From positions 7,416,499 to 7,480,498 of the forward strand of contig JAQFVV010000012.1 in NCBI GenBank assembly GCA_028023455.1: a DNA stretch of 64,000 nucleotides, given 5' to 3'. The position numbers were made by a program, and so were the translations under genes. Below are positions 36,661 to 46,895 of this stretch, in pieces. The number at the start of each line of letters is the position of its first letter. Within the stretch, counting starts at the first letter, position 1. The DNA comes from Epiperipatus broadwayi (lineage: Eukaryota > Onychophora > Udeonychophora > Euonychophora > Peripatidae). The notes beneath the pieces were generated by a model, which was not told the DNA's origin, searched no databases, and saw only the letters and a list, made by a program, of their open reading frames with translations.

Positions 36661-37071
36661 ATGAAATGTGTAGAAGAGTTCTATCAAGAATTATATAGCA
36701 ATAAAGGACAAGAAAAAGTATCTCCTACAATTGCGATATCTTCTGAGTTGCTTAGGATTTTAAATGAAGCAGTGAGATATGCAATTAAATTTATGGAGGG
36801 AAAAGCTCCACATAGTGATGGAATTATGCTTGATATCTTAAAAGAAACAGGAGAAGAAATAAAATTTTTTTTAGCAAAGTTATATACCAAATGTCTAAAT
36901 GATAAAGATATACCAGATGATTGGAAGAATGCAGTATTAATATTAGTATTTAAAAATGGTGATGATGAAGATATTAGAAATTACAGACCTATCAGTTTTT
37001 TATCAGTTTTAAACAATTTTTTTTTTTACCAAAAGAATTACAATTCACCTACAGTGAACTTTGGATTTTAA
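36661..37071 (+). pseudogene. LINE linker and start of RT, partial open frame
   Basis: A 136-codon stretch beginning MKCVEEFYQELYSNK. It holds the pre-RT linker, the block GKAPHSDGIMLDILKE (family: GKAPGNDGI) at about residues 48-64, and DDWKNAVLILVFKNGDDEDIRNYRPIS near 84-110. It ends at a poly-T (plus-strand) run before the palm. The copy at 49181-49597 is its counterpart. Confidence 0.75.
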
Positions 37072-38172
37072 CCAAACAAAAGAACCAAGCTGGATTTAAA
37101 AATGATTTTAGTACAGTGGATCATATCCAAGTATTGTGAAAATTATAGAAAGGACTAATGAATATGAGTTGTCATTATGCCTTGGATTTATACATTATGA
37201 AAAGGCATTTGATTTTATAAGCATTTCTGCATTGATCAAAGTGTTCGATTATCAAGGTATAGACCCATGATAGTCATATTTTGAAGAATATTTATTAAAA
37301 TGCAATAGCAAAAATTAGATTACATAATAATAATACTAAAAAAGATTAACATTGAGAAAGATGTATGACAGGGTGACTTTTTATGGCAGTTTTGCAAGAA
37401 ATATTTTGTAGATTAAAATGGGAAGCTAAGAGAATAAAAGTAAATGGAGATTTTTTAAGTCATCTAAATTTTGCAGATGGTGTTGATGTTTTTGCAAATA
37501 ATGCAAATATTGCAAGAATTAATCAAATGAAAGTAAGAAAGTAGGATTAAAAAGACTAAAGTAATAATGTTCAATGAATTTTATCAAAAAAAGAAAATAA
37601 AGATTGATAATGGTGAGTTAGAAGAAGTTAAAACTGCAAACATCTTGATCAGATTATTACTATAGATGAAAACATAATGGATGAAATGGAATGCTTTTGG
37701 TACAAATAATTTAATATTAAAAAGAAATATGCCTATGTGTTTGAAAAGTAAGGTTTTTGATAAATGTGTGTTTACCAGTTCTTATGGATCTGAGACTTGG
37801 ACACTTAACAGAACAGACCACTCAATGGAGTATGGTCAGATATATGTTAAGAGTAATAAAAAATCGAAAATGAAATAGATAGGTGAGAGAACAAACAAGT
37901 GTTACTGACATTGAAAGAATTAAGGGACCGAAGTGGAATTGGGCTGGATATATTGTTAGAAGAGAGGATAGTAGATGGAAAGTTGAAATCTTAAACTGGA
38001 ATCCAATATCTTGTAATAAATCTATAAAAGAGACCACATGTGAGATGGATGGAAATAAGAAAGTATGTTGGGATATGTGGAGAAGGGAGACTAGAGATTG
38101 AAGAAGATGGATTGAACTTGGAGAGACCTTCATCATATAGTAGATTAATAATGGTTGAAAATGATGATAATT

Positions 38173-38649
38173 AAAAAGAATGATGTTAAAAATAATAAAT
38201 CTTTCAGCTTGCCATTGAATTGTATAAAGGAAGTTTATAATTTCCATCATTTAAAGTAATCGACCAATATTTTATTATTATTTAATTTTATATTTGTTGA
38301 AGACAAATAATTGTGGTAAGATGATTTGCTTTTTTTAATATCTGTTTTTTTTTTTTCAAAATCCTACAGTGAAAACAATAGAATAAGAAGTATCAAAATT
38401 ACAATTACCAATTTTCAGTGATAATACTTTAATTAAGTAGTTACTACAAAGGTAGTAATACCTTTAGATTCATTCACTTTACTTTTTGCAGATTAACATC
38501 AAAATAATTGCAAATAATATTAAATTTTATAATAACTAATAAAAGAATGCTACTGATAATAGTCAAATTTCTGTTTATAATTGAGTAAATAAAATAAGGT
38601 ATCAATTAATATTTCAACCTTGTAAGTTAAGTTATACCAAATAATTAAA
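38173..38649. other. AT-rich spacer between two LINE copies
   Basis: No feature recognised. Confidence 0.45.
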
Positions 38650-39750
38650 GGATATGGGTAAAACCAAATGACTGGAAGAATTCTTTAGCAATATTGATAT
38701 TTAAGAAGGATGATAAAGCAAATGTTAGGACTTAGAGATAAATCATTTCATTATAAGATTTATTAAGGATCATTAAAAGTCATCTTAGAGAACAAAGAAG
38801 AAACTAGATTTAAATAAATCACATCTATATAGTAAGAGAAGTTATAGAAAGACTAGTGTATATAGAAGTTATCATTTTGCATTGGTATTTGTAATTAAAA
38901 AAAATTGTATTTAACATTTTAACACTTCAGCTATTGTCAAATTCTGAAGAATATTTTTTCAGATACAATAGTGTTAGTATTAAATGATATCACTTTGAAA
39001 ATAGTGATTCCCTACAAAGGAATAAAATAAATTTAGATATTTTACTTATAACATGGATTTCTTTTTTCCAAATAAACTTTAAAATTGCTGTAAGTATTAT
39101 AAAAGTTATTAAATGAAAGTAAAATAATGGAACTAAAAATAATCATTAAAAACTCTTAAGAGAATGTTCCATAATTTTTTAAAAAAAAGTAGAAATAAAG
39201 ATTAACAATAGCAAATTATAAATATAACTATTGTAAACACTTTGATCCATTTATGTATATTTATAAAAGCATAGTGATTAATCATAAAATTAAATTTGAT
39301 GGAGTGTTTTTAATAGAAATAATGTAATATTGGGGGGGGGGGATGATTGTGTATTTGCAAAGATTTTAATAAATGTCTTCTTTCAGTATTTACTTGTGAT
39401 TTTAATATTTGGATTCTTAATAGAAGGGAAATATGGAGACTTCAGATTATACTTCAAAATATGAAGAGATGTATGTTTGGAAAATGAAATACATAAAAAA
39501 AAAAAGGAACAAATATATATATTTGGACATTGCTAATAATAAAAAATTGAAATGGAATCTGGCTGAACATGTGATTAGAGTCCTAAATTATCTAATCCCA
39601 AGAGATTGTAAGAGACCATATTTGCAAATCATTGAATGAGGTAATAAGTTTTCTGGAATAATGAGTAGAATGTTACAGATCAAACAACCTGGTTATACTT
39701 GGGCTGATCTTAGTCTAATGGATCAATCAAGATTAAAAATGACTGATTCA
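38650..39750 (+). mobile_element. Old RTE LINE remnant
   Basis: It begins near the RT start (CCAAATGACTGGAAGAATTC, compare PDDWKNA; then ATATTTAAGAAGGATGATAA, compare IFKKGDK). After gaps it resumes with CATAAAATTAAATTTGATGG and ATTTACTTGTGATTTTAATA near 39285-39410. It has the tail words CTTGGGCTGATCTTAG and GGATCAATCAAGATTAAAAATGA near 39695-39740. It is heavily decayed with internal deletions, and clearly older than the copy just upstream. Confidence 0.6.
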
Positions 39751-40261
39751 GTATATAAAATGGTTGATTTTTTTTTTTACTGAAATTTGATTAAGTTAAA
39801 ATTTTAATTACAGACTTTGTTTTTAGGTTGAGGTTTCAGTGAATTTATTTAAAAAAATTTGAGAAGACAGTCATTTTTATCATTCCTAAATACAAACATA
39901 AATATTATTCTGATGATTAAAATAAATCTATTTTTAAATCTTTACATTTTTAATAACATTTGTTTAATTAAAAAATTGATATTGCCAAGTAGATACATGA
40001 ATAAACATACAAAATGTTTTATGTTGCAGGAATAGATTTTCATTCATTAATGCACAAAATAAAGTGTTCTAATTTCTATTTTCGAATGGTGGCTTGAGTT
40101 TTTTTTTATTTTATACAATGTTAAATATAAGAAAAATCATACAACAGTGGATCTGTAAACTGTGCTATATTTTGTTCCAAGCCCCCTTTCCACATTCAAA
40201 TATATATATATATAATTGCAAGGAAATAAAGTTATATATCATGTGACTTAATTTTATAAGC
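39751..40261. other. AT-rich spacer
   Basis: Nothing coding. ACAGTGGATCTGTAAACTGT at 40144-40163 has an inverted partner at 41623-41642 (see findings). Confidence 0.45.
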
Positions 40262-40324
40262 TTGCATTACAAATGTTATATAATGAGCATGCCAATACCT
40301 CTTAACAAGCTTTTCAGAATATCT

Positions 40325-40372
40325 CTATCCTCTGACCGGTTTCTAGCTCTGGCTATCATCAGTGAGGTGCTA
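40325..40372 (-). ncRNA. Candidate hammerhead ribozyme, intact core
   Basis: Minus strand, in order: stem I strand CCUC followed by A, core CUGAUGA, stem II UAGC-CAGA-GCUA (four perfect pairs, four-base loop), core GAAA, stem III CCGG, then UC giving the GUC cleavage triplet, then A and the stem I partner GAGG. All conserved bases are present. CCGG is self-complementary, as in hammerheads that act as dimers. This is the clearest ribozyme fold in the window. Confidence 0.7.
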
Positions 40373-40762
40373 TAATATTCCAGCATTAGATTTAAAATAC
40401 CAGGTCTAGCCCAGCACTTTATCTAATGTTTAACTATTATGTAGAAAATCAGAAATTTTCAGACATCCATATATATCTTTAAATCCAGCTATCTAACTTA
40501 AATAGCCATATGGGACTGAACTAAGTATGACTTGATTTCCTTGCAATTGTCATTTTTTCTCTTAAGGTTTTGGCAATTTTATATTGCTAAAGCTATTAAT
40601 ATATGGTGTATCTGAACTTAATTCAGTCCCATATGAATATTTAAGTTAGGTAGCTGGATTGGGAGACATGGATATCTGAAAATTTCAGATTTTTTACTTA
40701 ATAGGTAAACAGTAGATTAAGTGCTAGGCTTGACCTGGTATTTTAAATCTAATGCTGGAATA

Positions 40763-40815
40763 TCCTAGCACATCCCTGATGACAACTAGAGGTAAAAACC
40801 AGTCTGAGGATAGGG
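40763..40815 (+). ncRNA. Degenerate hammerhead core in the right arm
   Basis: CUGAUGA is kept, but the stem II bases have changed, and GAAACCGGUC has become AAAACCAGUC. Probably inactive. Confidence 0.5.
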
Positions 40816-40890
40816 ATATTTTGAAAAGCTTGTTAAGAGCTATTGCCACGCTCATTCTATAATCTATACATATATAATAGTTCATATTTT

Positions 40891-41858
40891 GTTGATAAAC
40901 ATTGATTAGAATAGAATATGTATTGTTCATTAAACTACAAGGGTACATTATTTTTTATCACACACATATAACAAAGACACTTTTTTATATATAATATACA
41001 TATATAAATCAAAATTATAGTATACATAAAATTAAAAAAATAATAATATAGTTATTAATAATCAATCTGAAGTAGTAAGAATAAGGGGGAAAATAATTAC
41101 CCTATTTTTATTTTTAAAATAAAGTATATAGAAAAATACCCTACTTTTATCATATTAAATAAGTTCTGGGTGATATGCTTTTTTTTTAAAATAAATTTTT
41201 GTCTTATAGAAACATAATAGACTAGTCTGATTATCAAGAAAGTGTGACATCTTTAATTATTTTAATCTTTTAAACAATATTAACTTTAAATATGTTCTAG
41301 AATTTTGTAAAACTTTTAGCATTATGTTTAGAAAATATTTTATCACATAAAATACTGCACATTAAATTCAGAAAGAATAATAAAAGAAGAATAAAAGTGC
41401 TTTGAACACAAACCATAGACATTTTACTAATATGAATATGGATAATTACTTATTATAAAATTTCTTTACCAATATCAGTTTTTTTTTAAACCACAGCACT
41501 CAGAGTAAGAAACATGGCCACCAAAAATCATAAAATTTGCAAATTTTAATGTTTTTTTTTTGTTTGTTTATTTATATTTTTGTTTGTTTGTTTACAATTT
41601 TCTTTGGATAGCATAAAATTATACAGTTCACAGATCCACTGTATTATTATTATCTTTTATTTTATTAATATAGTAAGGCTGAATTCTAGTTCATAATACC
41701 TTTATTTCATTTTAACAAATATTGTATATAACCCATAAATGCAACTGCTCACTAAATTAGGACATAAAATATATTATTTTATTGTAGATCACAATCAAAA
41801 AATGTTGTAAAAGAACTGACTTAACATATACATTCATTTATTTTATTATTTTAAATAG
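40891..41858. other. AT-rich stretch upstream of a candidate exon
   Basis: No element recognised. It ends in a T-rich tract and TTAAATAG, a plausible 3' splice site. Confidence 0.5.
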
Positions 41859-41935
41859 GGCTGATTTATTTGATAATCCAATGATTGGAGAAGTACTAAA
41901 ATTTCAACCAGATTGGTATAGTGGACAAACATTTG
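41859..41935 (+). CDS. Candidate internal exon of an unknown host gene
   Basis: A 77-bp segment flanked by a good acceptor (T-rich tract then ATAG, 41855-41858) and a strong donor (GTAAGTGTG from 41936). One frame is open through it and reads ADLFDNPMIGEVLKFQPDWY followed by SGQTF. Residue choice (W, P, acidic/basic mix) is unlike the low-complexity translations around it. The other two frames do not give such protein-like text. Intron phases would be 2 on the left and 1 on the right. I do not recognise the protein. No transposon words occur in it. It could still be chance; transcript data are not available to me. Confidence 0.5.
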
Positions 41936-43164
41936 GTAAGTGTGTAAATTAATTTCTTAAACAGTTAAGTACTTGCATATTTTATAATATTTTAACAACA
42001 CCCATTATTATGTTATGCTGCAAATGAAGATTATTTAGTTTTTATATGATATTAAGTTTAGATTCTTGTTTAAGTTTAATTTACCATTTCTTACCTTAAG
42101 CTAGTTGTATAAAGCTTTTGTTTGGTATTTAGTGTTTTAGGTAATAAAAACAATTTTTTCCTTAATATGTGGATATATCTAATGTAACAATTTGGATCAT
42201 TCACTTGTATTATTTATATGCAAATTTATTTCTAAGAGGAACAGAATGTATGTATATATTCTAATAAGATATATGAATATAGGAGAGAAGTTATTATATC
42301 ATAGAAGGTATGTCGATTTATACTGGGGTGTTATTATTTGGGTCATAAATTTGATCTAAAGTATATTTTAAAATAAATATCTCAATTTTACATGTTCTAT
42401 GCTTGGTATATACATTTAACACTTATACTAGTATGACTAATAATAAAATAATATATTTTTTCCTTCAATTAAGTGCTTCATTATCATACCTTTGTCTTGT
42501 GGTTTTTTATATATTCATCAGATCTTGAAATACACATTCTTTTTTTGTAATCCCATTATATTATTTGGTCATGGTTTATACAAATTTCATATTTTTTATA
42601 TGCATATAGTTAATCTATTTTTTATATATTCAAGATGGTTGATAAAGGCATAAATGGTTTTAATAATTTGTAGATTTTTTTGTTCAATAAAAATGCTTCA
42701 AACATTTCAATTAAAATAATGAATTTATAAAATGTAAAATTAAAACAAAATACAACTAAATAAACTTTAATTATGGAACTTATACAAGCCTTCTCTTTTT
42801 AAATCATTTTGATAATCCATAAATGATTGTAATAGTGTTTGAGCATGCTGTGGCTAGAATATAGATATTATAACTAAAACTTAAGTTTTTACTACAAAAT
42901 AAAAAAGAAAAAAAAAGTATTATTAACGTATTTTATAATTTATGGATGTAATGCATCAACTTGTATGGAGTTATTTAATTAAAAATGAAATAGAGCCAGA
43001 TAACATTTATCTTGGTTTCTTCCTATTGGGTTGCATACACATAAATGTATTATGATTGAAATAAGAATTGAGGTAGCAGATAAATAAAAAAACCAAAAAA
43101 AAAACCAAGTTTTTATCTGAGACTAAGCATTTGTTATACCGATCAAACAAGAACAGTTATTTAG
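41936..43164. other. AT-rich, probable intron sequence
   Basis: No feature recognised. If 41859-41935 is an exon, this begins its downstream intron. Confidence 0.4.
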
Positions 43165-43179
43165 CATTTTGTATTTATT

Positions 43180-43635
43180 ATACCATTAACACCTTTTTAG
43201 ACACTTTATCAATACTTTTATTTGTATTAAACTAACAGTTTCGACTGTCCTGCAGTCATCATCAGAGCTACAATATTCAAATATATAATTATACCATTAT
43301 TACACTTATCCACAAATTGATATACATAATTAATTACAAAATATAAACAAAAAATAATTATACATTTTAATATGATCTTTCCCATTTTATTATTTTACCT
43401 TTTAAATAATTTTATCAACATTTTATATTAATTTATTTTATATCACTTTATTTTATTTTTTAAAATATTATTTAATATAATAATTATAACTTTAACATTT
43501 ATTTTACTATTTAATGCATATTATTATCATATTTCTTATATTATAAAATCAACTTCTAATCTTGTCTTATTTTTATTAAATATTTCTATCAATTAACTTT
43601 ACTCACATCACAAATTATTTTTTGTTTTTATTACA
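43180..43635 (-). repeat. Penelope terminal repeat, 3' side
   Basis: This is the inverted counterpart of 46375-46835. Shared words include TAGACACTTTATCAATA, GTCCTGCAGTCATCATCAGAG, TACCTTTTAAATAATTTTATC and GTCTTATTTTTATTAAATATTTC. It carries the hammerhead core at 43219-43278. Confidence 0.85.
43219..43278 (-). ncRNA. Candidate hammerhead ribozyme in the Penelope terminus
   Basis: Minus strand: AUUGUA, then AGCU, core CUGAUGA, one U, stem II GACUG-CAGGA-CAGUC (five perfect pairs), core GAAA, CUG, UU, then AGUU and UACAAAU. AGCU/AGUU and AUUGUA/UACAAAU form a two-part stem I. Stem III CUG would be self-complementary apart from a central U·U. Hammerhead motifs are established in Penelope terminal repeats; activity of this copy is inferred only from the core. 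Confidence 0.6.
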
Positions 43636-43781
43636 AAAAATTACTTCTTGTTAATTCTATTACCAAAACCCAACTGACAAAAAAATTCAAAATTTGTATT
43701 TGTTTAACACTCTCTCTATTGTCATTTTCTTTAACTTTTTTCTCTTTACCTTTTCAAATTCTAATTATTATTAACAATTGT

Positions 43782-44100
43782 TTATAAAATTATTGTTCTT
43801 GCCCCGAAATCCCAATTGAGACTTTGTTTTATACTCTTAATCAAGATTGCCTCTTTAATTTTCCTATCCCTTCTATTATTTGTGTAATTAATCATTTTTA
43901 TACAATCTTTTTCAAACCCATGATCTGTTTCTAATGAATGCAAATAAATAGTTGATCTCTTATCATATTTATGTTGAATTAATCTGGTATAAATTGAATT
44001 TTTTGTTTCTCCCACACAATTAGTTTTTATATTTTTACTTTTACATGATTTGCATTCAATTTTATATACACCATTTATCTTTTTTTTTCTATTTTTCTTA
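43782..44100 (-). pseudogene. GIY-YIG endonuclease of the Penelope element
   Basis: The 77-codon open frame at 44015-43782 begins with the VGETKNSIYTRLIQHK half of the motif. Continuing upstream on the minus strand across a frameshift and a possible stop gives NGVYKIECKSCKSKN, so the pair reads GVY…VG. Cys residues precede the second half, as usual in this family. The C-terminal region has LETDHGFEK and RKIKEAILIKSI. In Penelope elements this nuclease cuts target DNA to prime reverse transcription. The frame is broken and separated from the RT by an insertion, so it is not functional. Confidence 0.8.
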
Positions 44101-44239
44101 CATACTTATTATTTAATATATTAAGTATATTCTTCATTCTTTTATTTACGATCTTAAATTTTATTACATTATTAAACTTTTTGTTAATTCTAATAATTAT
44201 TCTACTCATACTTTTTACAATACTAGTTATGTGATTATT

Positions 44240-45470
44240 ATAAAGAGACTCCGTAGCTAAAAGTTTTTGGACGTAGCATGCACCATCTCTTGGTCAAGTT
44301 TGGTCACAATTTTTTCATTTTAGGCTTATTTGATAGGAAATTCAATGTTTAAAATTATTATAGTTCTAAAAACATCTGCATATAGCGTTATATTTTTTAA
44401 AAAAAAATCAATTTTCTTTACTGCCTATTGGTACATAGGTGTGTCTTTTTCTCTGATTGGATACCTACCAAATCTAGAAATGTCTTCTAGGCATATTTCT
44501 AAATGACAGATTCAGAAACGAAAACGAAGATGTACACGTTCGTAATTGATTTTGATGTAAATAATATTTATTGTAATTTTTTATGTTCACAAATAAGATA
44601 ATATAGTACTCTATCAAAATATAAAGTTTGACTCGGAAAATTTTAAATATTACAAGAAAAATACATTTGGAGAAATAATCCGTAACAAAAAACAATTATT
44701 GCTACAGACCGTAATCAGGCATTTCTAAACTAAAAATTCAAAATTGAAAATGAAATGTAGTACGCTTTCATATTTTGAAGTAAATAATTATATCTACCAT
44801 GATTTTTCATTAATTTATACAAATATAAAGTTTGATTCCAAAAATGTTAAATATTACAAGAAAAATAAGCGCGGACAAAATCATCTTTCTTTAAGTCAAG
44901 TGGTTCATGCTAATGATTGTAATTTGCACAATGAGAGTCTCTAAATAATAATGACAGAAATAAAAATTAAAGGTTTTATGCGTTCGTAATTGATTTTGTA
45001 GTAAATAATTACATCTATTGTAATTTTTTACATTTATAAATAAGATTTGATGTTACTTTATGGAAATATAAAGCTTGATTTGGAAAATTTTAAATTTTAC
45101 AAGAAAAATAAGCATGCTAGAAATAAAAAAGAGAATTGTTTTGATAGCTGGAGAACTGAATAACGACACAATCATTAGTTGGAATATAATTCTTTTGTTT
45201 TACTGCTAGCTATTTTTTACACATTTTTCTTATATTTTTCTACAGTTATTAACATTATTTTTAATTTTTCGTTACATTTAACCAATTTGAATCTAAAATT
45301 ATTCAATTTTTAGAAGCTGAATTAAAAAAATTCTGTGTATTTTAGATTAATATTTTAACAATAGAAATCGGCTGGAAATGAAACGGACGAATCATATTGT
45401 TCTCAGATTTAAGTAGTGGGCCAATAGAAAATTAGACAAAGATTAAAAAGTTAAAAGAATCATTTAAAGG
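44240..45470. mobile_element. Insertion splitting the Penelope RT from its nuclease
   Basis: Minus-strand coding text stops near 45470 (…YIGINPLNDSF) and the nuclease part resumes near 44240 (…SRIIIRINKKFNNVIKFKIVNKRMKN). The 1.2 kb between is unrelated: no protein, slightly more CpG, and an internal repeat triplet at 44537-45115. I could not find clear terminal repeats or a target duplication. It is perhaps a non-autonomous DNA element. Confidence 0.55.
44537..45115 (+). repeat. Three tandem copies of a ~220-bp unit
   Basis: The string CGTTCGTAATTGATTTT…GTAAATAAT…ATATAAAGTTTGA…AAATATTACAAGAAAAATA occurs at 44537-44665, in altered form at 44762-44872, and again at 44980-45115. Spacing is about 220 bp. 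The units are imperfect and have no shared long reading frame. Confidence 0.75.
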
Positions 45471-45479
45471 GTTAATACC

Positions 45480-46370
45480 TATATATTTATTCTTATCTAC
45501 TTTATTTTTTCTACTTACTACCCCATTACTTGTATTAAATTTCTCTTCCAATTTTCTTATATTTTCTTCTATAACTTTTACTGGATATTCATCATCTCTA
45601 AATTCTTTAATTATTAATTCTATCTGTCTTTTATAATCTTCTTCATCTGAGCAATAATTCCAAGCTCTATATATTTTTGAATTTATACTACTTATTTTAT
45701 ATTTAACATCTATATTTGAATTTCAATTAGTTATATTGTTATCTACATTAGTTTTTTTTATCTACAGATGTCTCTATTTTGCATTTACCAATTTTATATG
45801 ATTTTTCTAACAAAATATCCAAATACGATAACTTATTATCATTTTCTTTTTCTACTGTAAATTTTATATTTTTATCTAACCTATTAATCTCAAGATATAC
45901 ATCTATTTGCCTTTGGCTCTTGTTGAAAATCAATAAATAATCATCAACATATCTTTTCATAAAAATTGGACCATTATTATTATTAATCATTAAATCTTAC
46001 ATATTCTCCATATATATATTACTAAGTACCCCACTCAATGCCCCTCCTATTAGTAATCCTTTATTTTGCTTATAATATTCTCCATTAAACTCAAATGTAA
46101 TCTCCTTACAACAAATTCTCATTATTTCTCTCAATTTTTTTATTGGTATTTTAATTTCTTTATATTCATCATCTCTATATCTTTTTATTGCTAACTCTAT
46201 TGCTTTTTCCACATTTGTATTTGTGTACATTGATATAACATCTATTTTTACCATAGTTAACTTATAATTATTATATTCATTTATTTTATCTTTAATTTCT
46301 TTTATTAATTCTTTATTATTTTTAATATAAAAACTACTTTTATCATTAATATATTTTTTAAGAATAAAAA
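45480..46370 (-). pseudogene. Penelope-like reverse transcriptase
   Basis: Minus-strand text in order: KKYINDKSSFYIKNNKELI; VKIDVISMYTNTNVEKAIEL (the first catalytic Asp region, near 46254); GLLIGGALSGVLSNIYMEN near 46040; a stop at about 45999; FMKRYVDDYLLIF near 45960-45920 (the catalytic YVDD, intact); IKFTVEKENDNKLSYLDILL near 45860-45810. A connector ending NKYIGINPL follows near 45490. The segments 45997-46254 and 45748-45990 are individually open. N-terminal motifs before the finger region are missing. The wording is closer to the remnant at 4350 than to the one at 16783. Confidence 0.85.
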
Positions 46371-46374
46371 CAAA

Positions 46375-46835
46375 AAATAATTTGTAATGTGAGTAAAGTT
46401 AATTTGATAGAAATATTTAATAAAAATAAGACAAGATTAGAAGTTGATTTTATAATATAAGAAAAATGATATTAATATGCATTAAATAGTAAAATAAATG
46501 TTAAAGTTATAATTATTATATTAAATAATATTTTAAAAAATAAAATAAAGTGGTATAAAATAAATTAATATAAAATGTTGATAAAATTATTTAAAAGGTA
46601 AAATAATAAAATGGGAAATCATTATTTATAAAGGTCATATTAAAATGTATAATTATTTTTGTTTACATTGTGTATTTAATTATGTATATCAATATGTGGT
46701 TAAGTGTAATAATTGTATAATTATATATTTGAATATTGTAGCTCTAATGATGACTGCAGGACAGTCAAAACTGTTAGTTTAATACAAATAAAAATATTGA
46801 TAAAGTGTCTAAAAAAGTGTTAATGGTATGATATG
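46375..46835 (+). repeat. Penelope terminal repeat, 5' side (inverted)
   Basis: This is the inverted copy of 43180-43635. Its ribozyme block reads CTAATGA … CAGTC AAAAC, so both core strings are mutated while the opposite repeat keeps them. Confidence 0.85.
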
Positions 46836-46895
46836 TTATAATAGAAATCAATACATAGGAAAAGAAGAAGTAGAAAATTACATTTTGTATTTATA

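Larger units (their letters stand above)
35628..38172 (+). mobile_element. RTE-type LINE, 5'-truncated, with nested SINE
   Basis: The element starts inside the endonuclease (EDFYMDVQRAFDQ, then VMGDFNGTID), crosses the SINE at 35857-35940, and resumes at NVKKKWTWKNSNECRAELDYIL. It continues through the linker, the RT (NYRPISFLSVL near 36980; a decayed FADD region near 37470) and GSETWTLNR near 37790. It ends in GATGATAATT at about 38172. Frameshifts and stops are many. The GDFN catalytic motif is present, but RT integrity is lost. Confidence 0.88.
40262..40890. mobile_element. Snap-back Penelope terminus pair with hammerhead cores
   Basis: The left arm at about 40262-40540 and the right arm at about 40600-40890 are inverted copies: AACAAGCTTTTCAGAATATC near 40304 versus GATATTTTGAAAAGCTTGTT near 40816; TAAAATACCAGGTCTAG near 40393 versus its inverse near 40725. 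Layout and some words match the 19.87-20.61 kb element, so both belong to one loose family. The left arm holds an intact hammerhead core; the right arm holds a mutated one. No gene lies between. Confidence 0.72.
43165..46895 (-). mobile_element. Penelope-like retroelement with inverted terminal repeats
   Basis: CATTTTGTATTTAT flanks the element at 43165-43178 and 46882-46895, a likely 14-bp target duplication. Inside are inverted terminal repeats of about 455 bp (43180-43635 and 46375-46835). On the minus strand lie an RT (46370-45480) and then a GIY-YIG nuclease (44100-43782), with a foreign 1.2-kb insertion between them. The RT N-terminal part (the P-KIHK region) is absent, so the copy was 5'-truncated before or during insertion. 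Order, domains and inverted terminal repeats are those of Penelope-like elements. Confidence 0.85.

Noticed and set aside
37822-38250. 142-codon minus-strand reading frame
   Set aside because: Antisense to the 3' part of the LINE copy ending near 38172.
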